A stretch of 64,000 nucleotides of DNA from Macrolepiota albuminosa (taxonomy: Eukaryota > Basidiomycota > Agaricomycetes > Agaricales > Agaricaceae), in the NCBI GenBank assembly GCA_027475525.1, contig JAMWFC010000080.1:575348-639347 (forward strand), written 5' to 3'. The notes beneath the pieces were generated by a model, which saw nothing but the letters and a program-made list of their open reading frames with translations, searched no databases and was not told the origin of the DNA. The translations under genes and the position numbers were made by a program. Each line of letters starts with the position of its first letter. Position 1 is the stretch's first letter. Below, piece by piece: positions 11,184 through 20,907 of the stretch.

Positions 11184-11638
11184 TGCCAGAGTTGTGGAAC
11201 GTTGGGTTCATCGAGGCGTGTTCGTTGCGAAGAATTTTCGTTTACGTAAAGGTAAGGCGATATGTACCTTGAGGCAGGTGCATGGAAGTATTGAGTTAAT
11301 TTAGCGTCATCAACATGGTTCGATGTTGTTGAGGAAGGCGATGAAACCCCAGTTGAGTAATCAAAGAATATTTCTGGTGAAGATAGACGTAGTATCTACT
11401 TATATCGACAAGGAAATTGAATAATGAAGGTTCATCTCGGTTGGTATCAATGCGTCCCTTATTCTATTGAACTTAGGCTTGAGCATAATTTAAGAATTCA
11501 TAATCCCAGGTGGACACACGTGATTCTTGTACATTAGATTCTCTGTTTTGAAGCCTTTATGATTACTAATTATTCTTTCCTGACTCTCGATTATAACTAG
11601 TACTCGCTGACTAGAGCACGAGATCAGCTTAAGGAGAG
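11184..11638. other. intergenic interval
   Basis: About 455 bp between the DUF7330 start and the next gene's end. I see no ORF, repeat or RNA gene; it should hold the DUF7330 promoter. Confidence 0.5.
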
Positions 11639-12043
11639 TTACAAGTCAGAAATCAAGATACCTTGCAATCTCTTCCATCTGCTCTTGCCTCCGTATAGAG
11701 CTCCAACACTGGCTCCCTTGGCAGTGAGCATGAGTCCGTTAGAGCTGATCCTGTCATCACCAACTTGAGTCAGAAAAATGAAGAACGTATACCCGAATTC
11801 GTACATGTATGTGCCATCGTTATCCTCCGAGATCCTCCAGGGCTTGGGAAATCCGCCTGTAAAGATAATTTCTCCTTCAGGCAGTCCAGACGAGACTATA
11901 GATAGCCCAAGGCACTGGTGAAAGGCGATGTTCACAATCTGGTAGTCCTTGCCATCCTGTATAACCCGCCACTTGATGACAGAGTGAATGCAGTCAGAAA
12001 TTGTTTCAGGAGAGGAACAAAGAAAGGTACCTTTTGGCTGCAT
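11639..12043 (-). CDS. hypothetical protein, possibly beta-trefoil
   Basis: An uninterrupted 134-codon reverse-strand frame. Repeating blocks such as IKWRVIQDGKDYQIVNI, PKPWRISEDNDGTYMYEF and SRWKRLQG, with Trp at regular spacing, resemble the W-x-hydrophobic ends of beta-trefoil subdomains found in fungal ricin-B-like lectins and mycocypin-type protease inhibitors. This is pattern resemblance, not a firm match. The first codons sit at a good splice acceptor (TTCATGCAG), so a short upstream exon is likely. A TATATAAAGG at 12254-12263 and an ATG at 12198 beginning MKVFQFLHEDD could supply it, but I could not phase a donor. The frame is intact. Confidence 0.45.
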   Translation of the reverse strand: MQPKGTFLCSSPETISDCIHSVIKWRVIQDGKDYQIVNIAFHQCLGLSIVSSGLPEGEIIFTGGFPKPWRISEDNDGTYMYEFGYTFFIFLTQVGDDRISSNGLMLTAKGASVGALYGGKSRWKRLQGILISDL

Positions 12044-12253
12044 GAATTCGTGTTGTTACTGAGAACAACTGAGAGATGAGTCGCATGAGTAGGTCTATAC
12101 CATTATATATAACGATAAGCCTCACGCTTCAATTCCCCACAGTCGTCGATAACTCCTAACGCCTGGTCATCTTCGTGGAGAAACTGAAAGACCTTCATCG
12201 GACAAGTTCCGTGGAGAGTAGGGTTGATGAACACAATGGCTTGCAAGGGATCG

Positions 12254-12263
12254 CCTTTATATA
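12254..12263 (-). promoter_or_regulatory. TATA box candidate
   Basis: TATATAAAGG on the reverse strand, about 55 bp before an ATG at 12198 and 210 bp before the ATG at 12043. Confidence 0.35.
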
Positions 12264-12943
12264 CGAACACTCCGGCAATAACACATTAATCCATATTGTA
12301 ATACGGTCACATAATTTCATGTTACTCTCCAGAATTCCCCAGTTGTAATGTAGATCGAGCCGAGCCAAACTTGAGCGTTTAAGCCGGGAGTGGGGCCGGG
12401 TACTCAATATCTGCAGAATTTTCTCTCGAAAGCTGGACTCATTAAGGCCGAGCCGGGCCCCAGTCATTGCCTAGTCTTACGGTTGTCAAAATATATCTAG
12501 ACTTGGACGTCACAGCGAATCACTCAACAGTTGAACTTGCATCTTACCTGTCGCACATCATGGAAGATACATCTACCGGCATGTATAACATTACTCTGGG
12601 TAATAAAATGAGGAAAATGGGTGTGAAGACCATTTTGTAGTACATCCTGCATTGTAATGAATATCACAGATCAACACGATCTTGGGTGGTACTCCGATTG
12701 AGTCATATTTGAGATCAATTGTCCAGCTAACGATGCGAAAAATTGGATTTAGCGGCATCAATTTCTGCACATGAAGCTGACAATGAGTCGCAATTGCAGC
12801 AAGATACATTAGAATGCTTCTTTGGGATACTCTATGTTTCGCCAGCTATCCAACAGTTCCTAACTTCTCGGTTGATTTTACTAGTCATGGGTCAATGTCA
12901 TGCCTCACGTCGGTTATGGCGTTGAACAGGATACCTCTATCAG

Positions 12944-13478
12944 TTAGATGATTTCCCATGAGTATGAGGTTCGGGGAATGAATTCACACGGAGAATGATT
13001 CCAAGTCCCACCGGTACTCAAGAAATCAACGACATTGTAAGTCAATATTGGTGATCTGTAATTATTTTCAATTCTTCCGGCAGGATCAAGGCGGTGGAGG
13101 ATCTGGTACATGACACAGTGTCTACATTTTGTCAGTGAAGAGTCACTCCGGCTGTCAAGGACGTGTAAGAACTGACTTTGCACACCGTAACTGGATCTCT
13201 TCCGAGCAGCATGTTTCCCTTCCAGTGCCAAGCAAAACAAGGAAACCACCAAGATCAAATAGGTAAACTGGTACATAGGTAGCATTTGAAAGCTGTATGT
13301 CACGGCTGCCGTGACCCGAGTCAACTTGTGACACTACAGGAAGCGGGAAATTCCTGCTTTCTGGCAGCTGTTCGTCAAATTCGCATCTGCTGCAGGAGAT
13401 ACTTACAATAGCTTTGTTCGACATGAGAAGGTTAGGCGCTTGGTAGTGGCTCAGGGAGCTGACTCTGCCATGCAGCAC
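12944..13478 (-). pseudogene. possible 7TM membrane-protein relic
   Basis: Overlapping reverse frames contain a hydrophobic segment YQFTYLILVVSLFCLALEGK followed by a basic loop, and a later VPVGLGIILRVN-like stretch. This resembles the sixth transmembrane helix and C-terminal tail of Agaricomycete 7TM families. The rest cannot be assembled into one frame with sensible introns. Low confidence; the interval 12264-12943 holds nothing I recognise. Confidence 0.2.
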
Positions 13479-13705
13479 CAGGAAGAAAAGAACACGAGGT
13501 ATGTTAAAGCCTCTTCACCCCTCACGCAGTATCTCAAGACATTGCAAGCGATCCTCAGGCTATCAAAAAATTTCACAGCCCTTGTCCATGAGACGTGTGC
13601 GACAAGTGTACACAGTACAAGTCTCCGTACTTCCAGAACTATCCGTCAATAATTCTGATTACCAAAGAGATCCTGCAACATTTTTCAGGGAAGAAAAGTT
13701 CTCAT

Positions 13706-14262
13706 GAGTTTTGGGTCCGTCTTAGAGGAAGGGAACCTCTCCAATCCATTCAGTTTGTCAATATCAAAATCCCAAGCATCGAGTTCCTCCGTAAAACATG
13801 CTCGAGAGGTATATCCCCTAAGTCGCGACGAAGGATCTCAAGTTCCTCGTCCCATACATGCTCAACGAGATGCTGTTCCAGGTCACGAAGGAAGAGACCG
13901 ACGTCATCCTGCTCATTGAGCGCGCGGCTTCTGCCAACCATATTATTGTACACGCTCAACAACGTTCTTGCGTGTTGTGCCACAGCGCTTCCGGCTCCTG
14001 CAGCTTGTACAGCAGTTTTCCCGAAACTCCTAAGCTTGTGCGTCAGGCTTTTCACATGACTTTCGTTCTTCATATTCTCCCTGACCGTAATGAGCAGCGT
14101 TTACGAATTCTGCGGCATGGTTGAGGCCCTTAGCAATTCCCTTGGCGATGCGCGCGAGGGAATCTTTTGGCGAGGCAGAGACGAGAGTAACACTGCCGAG
14201 GAAGGCGGCAACGACCACAGTGGTGGGGAAACTTTGGATAGCTTGCCTTGCCTGAGCTCAGG
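13706..14262 (-). pseudogene. frameshifted hypothetical gene
   Basis: Three reverse-strand segments read like one protein in shifted frames. The first (AQARQAIQSF, then a hydrophobic TVVVAAFLGSVTLVSA segment) starts after an acceptor CTCAG and runs to a GLNHAAEFVNAAHYGQGEYEE block. One base out of phase follow HVKSLTHKLRSFGKTAVQAAG and a FLRDLEQHLVEHVWDEELE block. A third frame ends FTEELDAWDFDIDKLNGLE to a stop at about 13706. The continuity of sense suggests a real gene with one or two frameshifts or unrecognised introns. Family unknown. Confidence 0.35.
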
Positions 14263-14445
14263 GTATGCCCTAGAGTGGGTTCCTCATACATATCATATCG
14301 TTCATATCCAAATCTGGTCCATGGCAGTAGATATTTCCTAGGAAAGGACGGCTCTAAAAAGGCGTGAGAAATCCGTATGATTCGCATGCGAATCATAATC
14401 CATCCCTACAAACAAACCCTTACAACCCCCAGCACAACCCCTGAC

Positions 14446-15978
14446 GCCCAGTGAGAACTGGATCTGGAGCCGACTGAAAATATCCGAGTAGGTCCGGATG
14501 TGTATGTTTCAGATATTGCATATAAAATCAGAAATATTTCTGAAGTCATCTGAGGCTGGACGAAAGGTTCTGACACCATCCAAATAGCTTATCCTGTCGT
14601 ATCATAGATGTTCTGAAATAATCTGAATTGTAACAATAATTTATTGCTATTTCTAATTTAGATACAATCTGATTCTGTCTGAAAATATCTATACTAAAGC
14701 TGCTCCTGGTACGTAAGAATCCACACTAATAACGCACGAAACAAAATCACTAAGCCATAAACATAAAATAAGGTATAAACATACTTTCAATTTGATCTTG
14801 AGACAATGCTAAGTGATTTTTTTGGCTTTTGTTCGTTCATTCGATAATGTATTGTATATCTAGAAACGAGATGTATTAGTGTTTCAACAAGATCAATAAA
14901 ATCTACCTTTTTGGTGTCAGCATCACAGGCTTTCCATACGGCCACAAACTCAGCTTGAATGCTCCATAAGATAGTCGGATTACTGTTCCAAAGATATAGA
15001 CAATATATTATCAAAATAGTAAGAACTTACCGAGCTGTCATAGCTCTCTCTTTCACCTGAAGTAACTTGCTGGGTTTCTTCAGAACAATTGGTTCACTTG
15101 ACAGCTGAGTAGCGGTCTCAGAAACTGATTGATGTTTGATGCTCAGCTCGATCAGCAAAATCATGGTGTTTCAGAACCAGCAAGTCAGTTGGAGCAGAAG
15201 GATGATGAATCTCAGATGCTGGTCGAGAACTTGCAGCATCAGCAAGCTTGGTAGTGAGATTACGAAAATAAGCAAGTTCGGTTCTACAAATTTATATTCT
15301 TAGTGGCATATATTCACATACAAATGTAAAAGTACATACTCAAGGCAATGTAATTCATTTTTTGAGTGCTTGAGATCCACTTGAGATTGATTGTATGCAG
15401 TCAGGAGGTCGAGATAAGAATGATTACGCACATTTGTTAGCTCGGAATAAGCAGATGAAGGAGGGAAGAGAAAATCAGAGTCGGTTAACATCGTGGTGAT
15501 TAGAATGTCTCAGTAGTTGGAACCCTCTCACATGGCCGGAGCAAAGGTCCTTCCTTAAATGTCTCGTCCCATTCAACTACATACGTGTGGAATCCCTTGT
15601 CAAAGGGAAATGCGAATTAACGTGCTCGAAATACAGGTCGACCAACTCATGTAGTAGATTGGAGGGCTGTACAGTTGTCGAGTTCGAAGGTTTACATGGC
15701 AATGATGGGATAAAAACGGACGAGTCGATTTTGCAAAGAGTCGAAGAGCTGAAAGAAGTTGAGACAGGACACGTGCTACGTTGAAAGCGTAAGGAGTGCT
15801 GTTAAATATGCACAAATAATAACACACGAGTCGGTAAACACGCTCCATGTGATCGTGTTTAGCCGAATCTAAATTTAGTGTGTCTGGGTTTAGAATGTCA
15901 GCCTGAACCGGACCGTATCAGAAATTGTAACTATATTCAGATCCCTTCGGATCTTCCCAGAGCCAGTTTTCACTGGGC
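14446..15978. mobile_element. 1.5-kb TIR DNA transposon with 5-bp TSD
   Basis: The left end GCCCAGTGAGAACTGG and the right end (reverse complement GCCCAGTGAAAACTGG) form terminal inverted repeats of about 22 bp with two mismatches. CTGAC flanks both ends (14441-14445 and 15979-15983) as a target-site duplication. Subterminal regions hold repeated TCTGA/TCAGA motifs on both sides, as in transposase-binding subterminal repeats. Inside, on the reverse strand, is a gene with four phaseable exons (14809-15491). No recognised transposase catalytic motif is present. The CAGTG core recalls hAT ends, but hAT duplications are 8 bp, so the superfamily is open. Confidence 0.75.
14809..15491 (-). CDS. gene carried by the TIR transposon
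   Basis: Reverse-strand exons: 15491-15340, 15283-15031, 14982-14907, 14859-14809, with introns of 56, 48 and 47 nt, all GT...AG (GTATGT...TTTGTAG, GTAAGT...GGAACAG, GTAGAT...TTTCTAG). The protein starts MLTDSDFLFPPSSAYSELTN, has a heptad-like helical stretch around LLTAYNQSQVDLKHSKNELH, and ends with WSIQAEFVAVWKACDADTKK and IYNTLSNERTKAKKIT. Exon 2 does not stay in one frame: its first half and its last half differ by one base, so there is a frameshift or a missed intron. I do not recognise the family. It may be an accessory protein of the transposon or a captured host gene. Confidence 0.5.
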
Positions 15979-16132
15979 CTGACGTCTCGCTGCGCCGCAA
16001 TCCTCTTATCCTAGCACAGACGCAGATCATGCCCAATCAGACACTTAAGGTGACGATGATCAACACCTTTGGCTCTTCCGCCCCACAAAGTCGATAAAGC
16101 ATCGGACAAGGCAATAAACATCCTGTCCAGCT

Positions 16133-16795
16133 ATGAAGACTACTTTGCGCCGAATTGACCAGTTATGGTTCCCAGAAGGGGAAGAATCATTTTCAGACAC
16201 ATCTACGCTCACTACGGCAAAGAACAAAGATCAACGTATCAAATAGGGCCTACAAGGCGGACTCCGTAAGGGCGCCTTCGTCTTATCCTCCATCAATGAT
16301 TCCTATCTTCTTTGGGCACAAGGTGAGGCCATGACATCCCTCAATCATAGGATCATTGTCGCCACGAATTCAAGTTCCATCAAGCAAATCGTGGAGGTAT
16401 TGTGTGAAGGACTGCGACGCGAGACGACGAGTCTGAAGGTACTGGTTTGCAGAGTGAGGTCTCTTTGGTCTTGCTAAGCCTTGATGGTCGAAACAGGAAA
16501 TACATGTAGGAGCATCGTTCTGACGAAGATCATCTCGGCAGCCATGGAAGTAGTTTCACCGCCTATCGGGCAATCATCATACAAATTTATAAATGGGTCA
16601 GTGATTTTTAAAAGACGGGCCGTGTATTCCGAGTCAGCGAACTTAGAGATAGATCAAGATTTTTCTACTCTGCCTTCTGCTGATATCTGCATGGTACGAT
16701 TTGACGTACCAACTCCTCGCATAGAATCAGGGTATCACTCGAGATTCAGCAGGGTGCAGATACAGATGAACAATGGGTTGCGCAGGGCTTTTTAG
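16133..16795 (+). pseudogene. decayed single-frame ORF, unrecognised
   Basis: From an ATG at 16133 one frame runs 221 codons with only two internal stops (TAG near 16241 and TAA near 16475). It starts MKTTLRRIDQLWFPEGEESF and ends FSRVQIQMNNGLRRAF. No clean introns remove the stops. Most likely a recently disabled gene. It lies upstream of the 7TM gene in the same orientation. Product unknown. Confidence 0.3.
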
Positions 16796-16819
16796 GTGAA
16801 GAGATTCGCGACTTTGGTT

Positions 16820-16930
16820 TCATATTGCTACGATGGATGTTCTCCAGGGCTGACAACTGATTCTGTGGCTGCGGAGATGATCACAGTCAATCCACCTATG
16901 CTCCCTACATACAACTCTATGAAAATATCT
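16820..16930 (+). repeat. promoter-proximal repeat, copy 1
   Basis: A block around GGCTGCGGAGATGA-CACAGTC and CCTATGCTCCCTACA recurs in diverged form at 19470-19560. It lies 200-300 bp before the 7TM gene start. Confidence 0.6.
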
Positions 16931-17032
16931 GACATGCTGGCACTCTATCGAGATATTGAATCTCATCATAGATAAAATAGCAAATGGTGTGCTCGCATCA
17001 AGTCTTTTCCCATTTGGTGTAGAAACCGGGGA

Positions 17033-17042
17033 TCTGTATAAG
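17033..17042 (+). promoter_or_regulatory. TATA box of the 7TM gene
   Basis: CTGTATAAGT about 95 bp before the start codon at 17132, a usual spacing for a short fungal 5' leader. Confidence 0.45.
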
Positions 17043-17131
17043 TACCTTAGGTTAATCTCGAGACGTGATCTCTCTAACCGCTTCTTCGCTCCACACGTCT
17101 GGACTAGTAAATAACAGCCTTGCACTTAGCA

Positions 17132-18431
17132 ATGACACCTCACGAGCGGGAAGAACTTAGAAGTATTGGTCTTGCTATCAATGAGTGGATGATCGAAGAC
17201 TCCGCCGTTCAAACACTATGCGCTGGTGCGTCAGGCCCATGTATTTTCTAATACTTCCTCGACATCATTACTATGTTCCAGGCATCTTTATGCCGATTTT
17301 CATCATGGTGATTTACTCTCATGTAAAGGATTTAAGGTTGGCCCGAGAAATTCGTCAATACATCTGCATGTGTCGCTCATCCTGACTCTAGAGAAGGATA
17401 TAGAACAACTTACTCGGGCATAGTGGTAATGATATCCACTCTTGGTCTGTTGTCGCTGCTTGGATATATGTTATGCAACATGATGAGAAGACTTGCTTTG
17501 TTGGAGGTCTTTGGAATGATGAATATGCCTCTGGAGCAAACGGTCCATGTTTACAGCCAGAAAATAACGCCACTTATAACTGCAATCTCTTGGCTCGAGT
17601 TACTTCCAGTAAGTTTGTTGGTCCTCGTATCCCTCGAGCAACTTTAAATGTCTAGATAGCCTATTCTCAATAACATGTTCATCATATGGCGTGCGTGGGC
17701 CGTATTTGGAAGACGTCCATGGGCCTTGTACCTGTCCATTATATTGTATCTAATTTCATTTGGTTAATTTTTCGTGCATTAGTCAAACATTTTGGTTTTT
17801 TAACTATTGCATAGGAACCACAGTCGCATTTCTGGTCATCACTTCAAATCCAGCAAAGATAGAACAACCTTATAATCGGTTGCAAATGGTCTTGCAATTC
17901 ATATACATTTGGACAGCATTCGCGACCACGCTCGTTGCTACATCCTTTGTTTGGTGGACTCTCTGGTGAGCACCAAGCTCACCACCATCTCCCCTCATAC
18001 AATGTGTATTGAATGATGTAGGAATCACTTTACACACCCTCAGATCAAGCATAAGATCAAGCATCGGCCGGCTTCTAGGGCAAGGACCATTCTATTCATT
18101 CTTGTTGATTCTGGAGCAGTATATTGTGTTCTGCTGGTGTTGTTCTATCATTCTGCAACATGGATGCAGTGACTTACTCATGCGACAGTTTGTCGAGTGC
18201 CTTGTTCTATTTGTGAATGATCCACACTATTCGGCGCAACTAGCTTATAATGTCTTTGTGGACGTTCTGTTCGTCGTCGCTGTATGTGGTGGTCTGTTTC
18301 GATTATTCCAGGACTGACAATATCTTTAGTTGGTATATCCCACTGTGACAATCTTTCTCATACGGGGACCATGTTCGGTTGTTGGAGAACAAGCCTCAAT
18401 CATTGAGTTGTATGCAGTACAAAGACCTTGA
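17132..18431 (+). CDS. seven-transmembrane protein, Agaricomycete family
   Basis: An eight-exon model has consistent phase throughout: 17132-17225, 17282-17336, 17392-17608, 17660-17762, 17815-17965, 18022-18118, 18189-18281, 18330-18431; 303 residues. All seven introns are 48-70 nt with GT...AG ends. An extracellular N-terminus (MTPHEREELRSIGLAINEW) precedes seven hydrophobic helices: FMPIFIMVIY, VVMISTLGLLSLLGYMLC, the PLITAISWLELL segment ending in FIIWRAWAVFG, ALYLSIILYLISFG, FIYIWTAFATTLVATSFVWW, ILFILVDSGAFVECLVLF and DVLFVVALVYPTVTIFLI. The WRAW and YPTV motifs are typical of the large uncharacterised serpentine families of Agaricomycetes. Receptor function is only an inference; no ligand is known. 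The gene appears intact. Confidence 0.8.
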
Positions 18432-18569
18432 GGAAATGAGGAAACGGAGATACGTTAAAGACAGTCCCTTAACAGACACTGGGTCACAATTTAGTCGAGA
18501 ACATACAGCGCTTGTCTGGTTACGTCCTGTCATCAGAGCCCAACTTTAAGGACACAGGTGTTGTTAAAT

Positions 18570-19340
18570 TGTCAACAGGCCCCGGGAAGCTCCCGAGAAA
18601 CCTTGTCCAGAAATTTCCCACGTCTCGGCCTCAAATCCGCAATAACGGACACCTCTGCAGTTGAGCGAAGATATGAAAAAGTAGCGCCTAACGGGTCACA
18701 CAAGTGTGTGACCCACGTGTATTGATGAGGCCTAAGGCGAGGCTAAAGCTGGCTAACTATAATACAATAAATAAGGGTGAGGGGGGAGGGTCGATTAAGA
18801 AAGGGGACTAGAAGTGGACTAGAAAAACTAGAAGTAAAATACTGTGAGCAGGGGGCCGCCGCGACCTTCCCATCGCGTGCTTACTGTAGATATTTCGATG
18901 AGAATAGAAGGAAGGAATTCTGTTCACCGAAATAGCTAGGTGAGAGGTGAGCAAAGGCTCACCATGGGGCCATGGGATGTGTCTCACCGATAATGAGAAT
19001 ATAAATAAAAAGAATTTCTTGAATGCACGAAGAGAAAAGCAAGAAACTGTTGGCCGACAGTGCTCGCGGTGAGACAGGACCTGAAACGTGAGAGAGCGAC
19101 AATGCGCTCACCTGGGCAGCCAATGGAGAAGGAGAAGGACGACGAAGGAGGCCACCCAAAATGTCTGAGACCGTGAACCATACTGTTCACGACACGGAAA
19201 CCACCATGCTCTGGCACCGTGCCGAGAACGGCACCCGGCCGAAAGAGGAAGAGAGGTGATGTGACGATCGGAGACTTCTTGGCACGCAGAGGCCTCCGAA
19301 AACGCTCCTCACCTCCGGTAGTCGCCTTTACGCCGAACAT
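18570..19340 (+). mobile_element. possible LTR-like remnant
   Basis: A sequence starting TGTCAACAGGCCCCGGGAAG, then GC-rich and gene-free, resembles the opening of common basidiomycete gypsy LTRs. It contains a palindrome at 18693-18714 (GGGTCACAC / GTGTGACCC) overlapping a CACGTG. I could not find a target-site duplication or a second copy here. The reverse ORFs in it are probably fortuitous. Confidence 0.25.
18693..18714. repeat. short palindrome
   Basis: GGGTCACAC and GTGTGACCC arms of 9 bp around a 4-base centre, about 260 bp after the 7TM gene stop. Could be an operator-like or terminator-like hairpin. Confidence 0.6.
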
Positions 19341-19469
19341 ATGCAAAACATATGTCTTAAAAAGGAAATTCTCATTTGTAGTTATGATAAACACGTGACC
19401 AAATCTATTCCAGTGGACTTCGGGACATTCCATAAGCACCGTAACACTCAATCTTATGTCCATCAACTC

Positions 19470-19560
19470 GTATGATGGTTGTAATCCAAGGATTGACACT
19501 GATTCCTTGGCTGCGGAGATGACCACAGTCAGGTGAACCTATGCTCCCTACAAATAAACT
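19470..19560 (+). repeat. promoter-proximal repeat, copy 2
   Basis: Diverged copy of the block at 16820-16930, sharing GGCTGCGGAGATGACCACAGTC and CCTATGCTCCCTACA. No 7TM gene follows here, so it looks like an orphan flank. From 19560 to 20080 I see no supportable gene. Confidence 0.55.
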
Positions 19561-20084
19561 CTCGGTTTCTCTGGCATCAGTCACCGGCATTCGCGGCTGG
19601 GAAACCAAAGCAGGTTCTCTCTCGTTTTGGGTTGGATGGACTGCGTTCGATCCTGCATTGTGATTCCTTCAGATCCGGTGTGTCGTAGTTCTTACAAATT
19701 GATAGTTTTTACATATAGTCTCCACACGATTTACTCGGTGGACTTGATCCAAGGCGCAGTATCTTGTGACTGGAGGTTGAGAGGTGTCATAGCCTCGTTT
19801 CGGTGTCTACAGTCGTTCCGATCAACCCTCGACGCAGAAGGACCTGTTAAAAGCTGAACAGTACATTTGTCGCGTTGTTGATGTTTTCTTGCCATGAAAC
19901 GAGAGTGCTTAGGGGATTGGTCTGAGAAAGCGCTTAGGATGAGAGGAACGTGCAAGCGGAGAGGATACGTTATGGTTGTTGTGCTGCTTGCTTGAGCGAG
20001 TTTGGGTCCGTGTAATCATTTTGTTCGGAGACTTAGCTGTTCCCATGTTCAAGTTTAAGTTTGTGACGAAAACACCCCAAGCCA

Positions 20085-20175
20085 CGCCGTGCCGTTGAGC
20101 GGTCAATGAATATGATTCCCTTCCGTGCAGGGTGCAGCAAGCAGCAGAGGTACTACTCCCCTTGAGTGTATGCAT
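20085..20175 (+). pseudogene. degenerate tRNA-like fragment
   Basis: GGTGCAGCAAGC, then a T-arm-like stretch ending CTCCCCTTGAGTGTATGC, matches the 3' half of the intact tRNA-Gly at 20511, with the T-loop TTCGATT destroyed. The 5' half is barely alignable. A tRNA relic about 400 bp from its functional relative. Confidence 0.5.
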
Positions 20176-20510
20176 GACTAAGTGGTGTTTTTCTAATAAC
20201 TTACGGACACCCATGGATGGAAGGGGAACAAGTGACACCGTAAAATCAGGGCTTCGGAAATCCGTAATTCCAGTGATGAATGATTCAGGGCTATTTAGGC
20301 TCAAGATAAAGCTTTGTGGTCTCCTGTCAAAGGCAAGTAATTAAAGAACATCGGACTTTGAACGATAACATGCTTCCTCATCTTGGAGCTTTCTGATGAC
20401 CTTGAGGTATCGATGAAAAGAGGGATAGCTGCACTGGTCATTGTTCGGCTCCCGTGTCCGAACCGTCGATAGGCGCTGAATAGAATTGACGTTTGGAAGA
20501 AAGCAAACAT

Positions 20511-20592
20511 ACACTGATGGTGAAGTGGTTATCATGCTTGCCTTCCATTTCTGGTGCAGCAAGCGGCAGGGGTTCGATTCCCCTTCAGTGTA
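20511..20592 (+). tRNA. tRNA-Gly (TCC) with 10-nt intron
   Basis: The acceptor arms ACACTGA and TCAGTGT pair over 7 bp, with discriminator A at 20592. The D arm is GTGA/TCAT with an AGTGGTTA loop. The anticodon stem CTTGC/GCAAG encloses C-T-T-C-C-A, a 10-nt intron at 20548-20557, and A. The anticodon is therefore TCC, reading GGA. The T arm is AGGGG-TTCGATT-CCCCT. The intron sits after position 37, the standard nuclear location. A T-run (ATTTTT) about 15 bp downstream fits Pol III termination. The gene lies about 220 bp upstream of the cystathionine gamma-lyase start. Confidence 0.93.
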
Positions 20593-20799
20593 CTCATTGC
20601 TTATTTTTCCTCATGGATCGATCCGGGTGAACTTGTCAGATTTGCTCAATTGGTACTCTTGGCAGAGGTTGCTGTTATTGGCCACCATTCATCTTAGCTC
20701 CGAGCAGCTGAGTCACCCGGAACTTGGTGACACGTGACTGGGTTGATAACATTATTTCGCCATTGATTGCTGCTCCTTATAATACGCTTGTCCGCCACC

Positions 20800-20907
20800 A
20801 TGGAACGGCAAACATGTCTGTCAACGGCCACATTCGCAAACCGCTTGGTTTTGGCACACGGGCAATCCACGTTGGCTCATCTGCAAACAGCGAGACAGGC
20901 GCGGTGA
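20800..20907 (+). promoter_or_regulatory. overlapping upstream ORF in a strong start context
   Basis: GCCACCATGG at 20794-20803 is a better initiation context than the true start (AACATGT at 20814). The ORF is out of frame with the enzyme, runs 35 codons and ends at TGA 20905-20907, inside the first coding exon. If the transcript starts upstream of 20800, it would lower or condition translation of the enzyme. Confidence 0.45.

Noticed and set aside
12195..12467. 90-codon reverse ORF starting MTGARLGLNESSF
   Set aside because: It covers the TATA box and leader of the beta-trefoil candidate and has no family signal.
19909..20304. 131-codon reverse ORF
   Set aside because: It overlaps the tRNA relic and shows no recognisable domain or splice pattern; probably chance.
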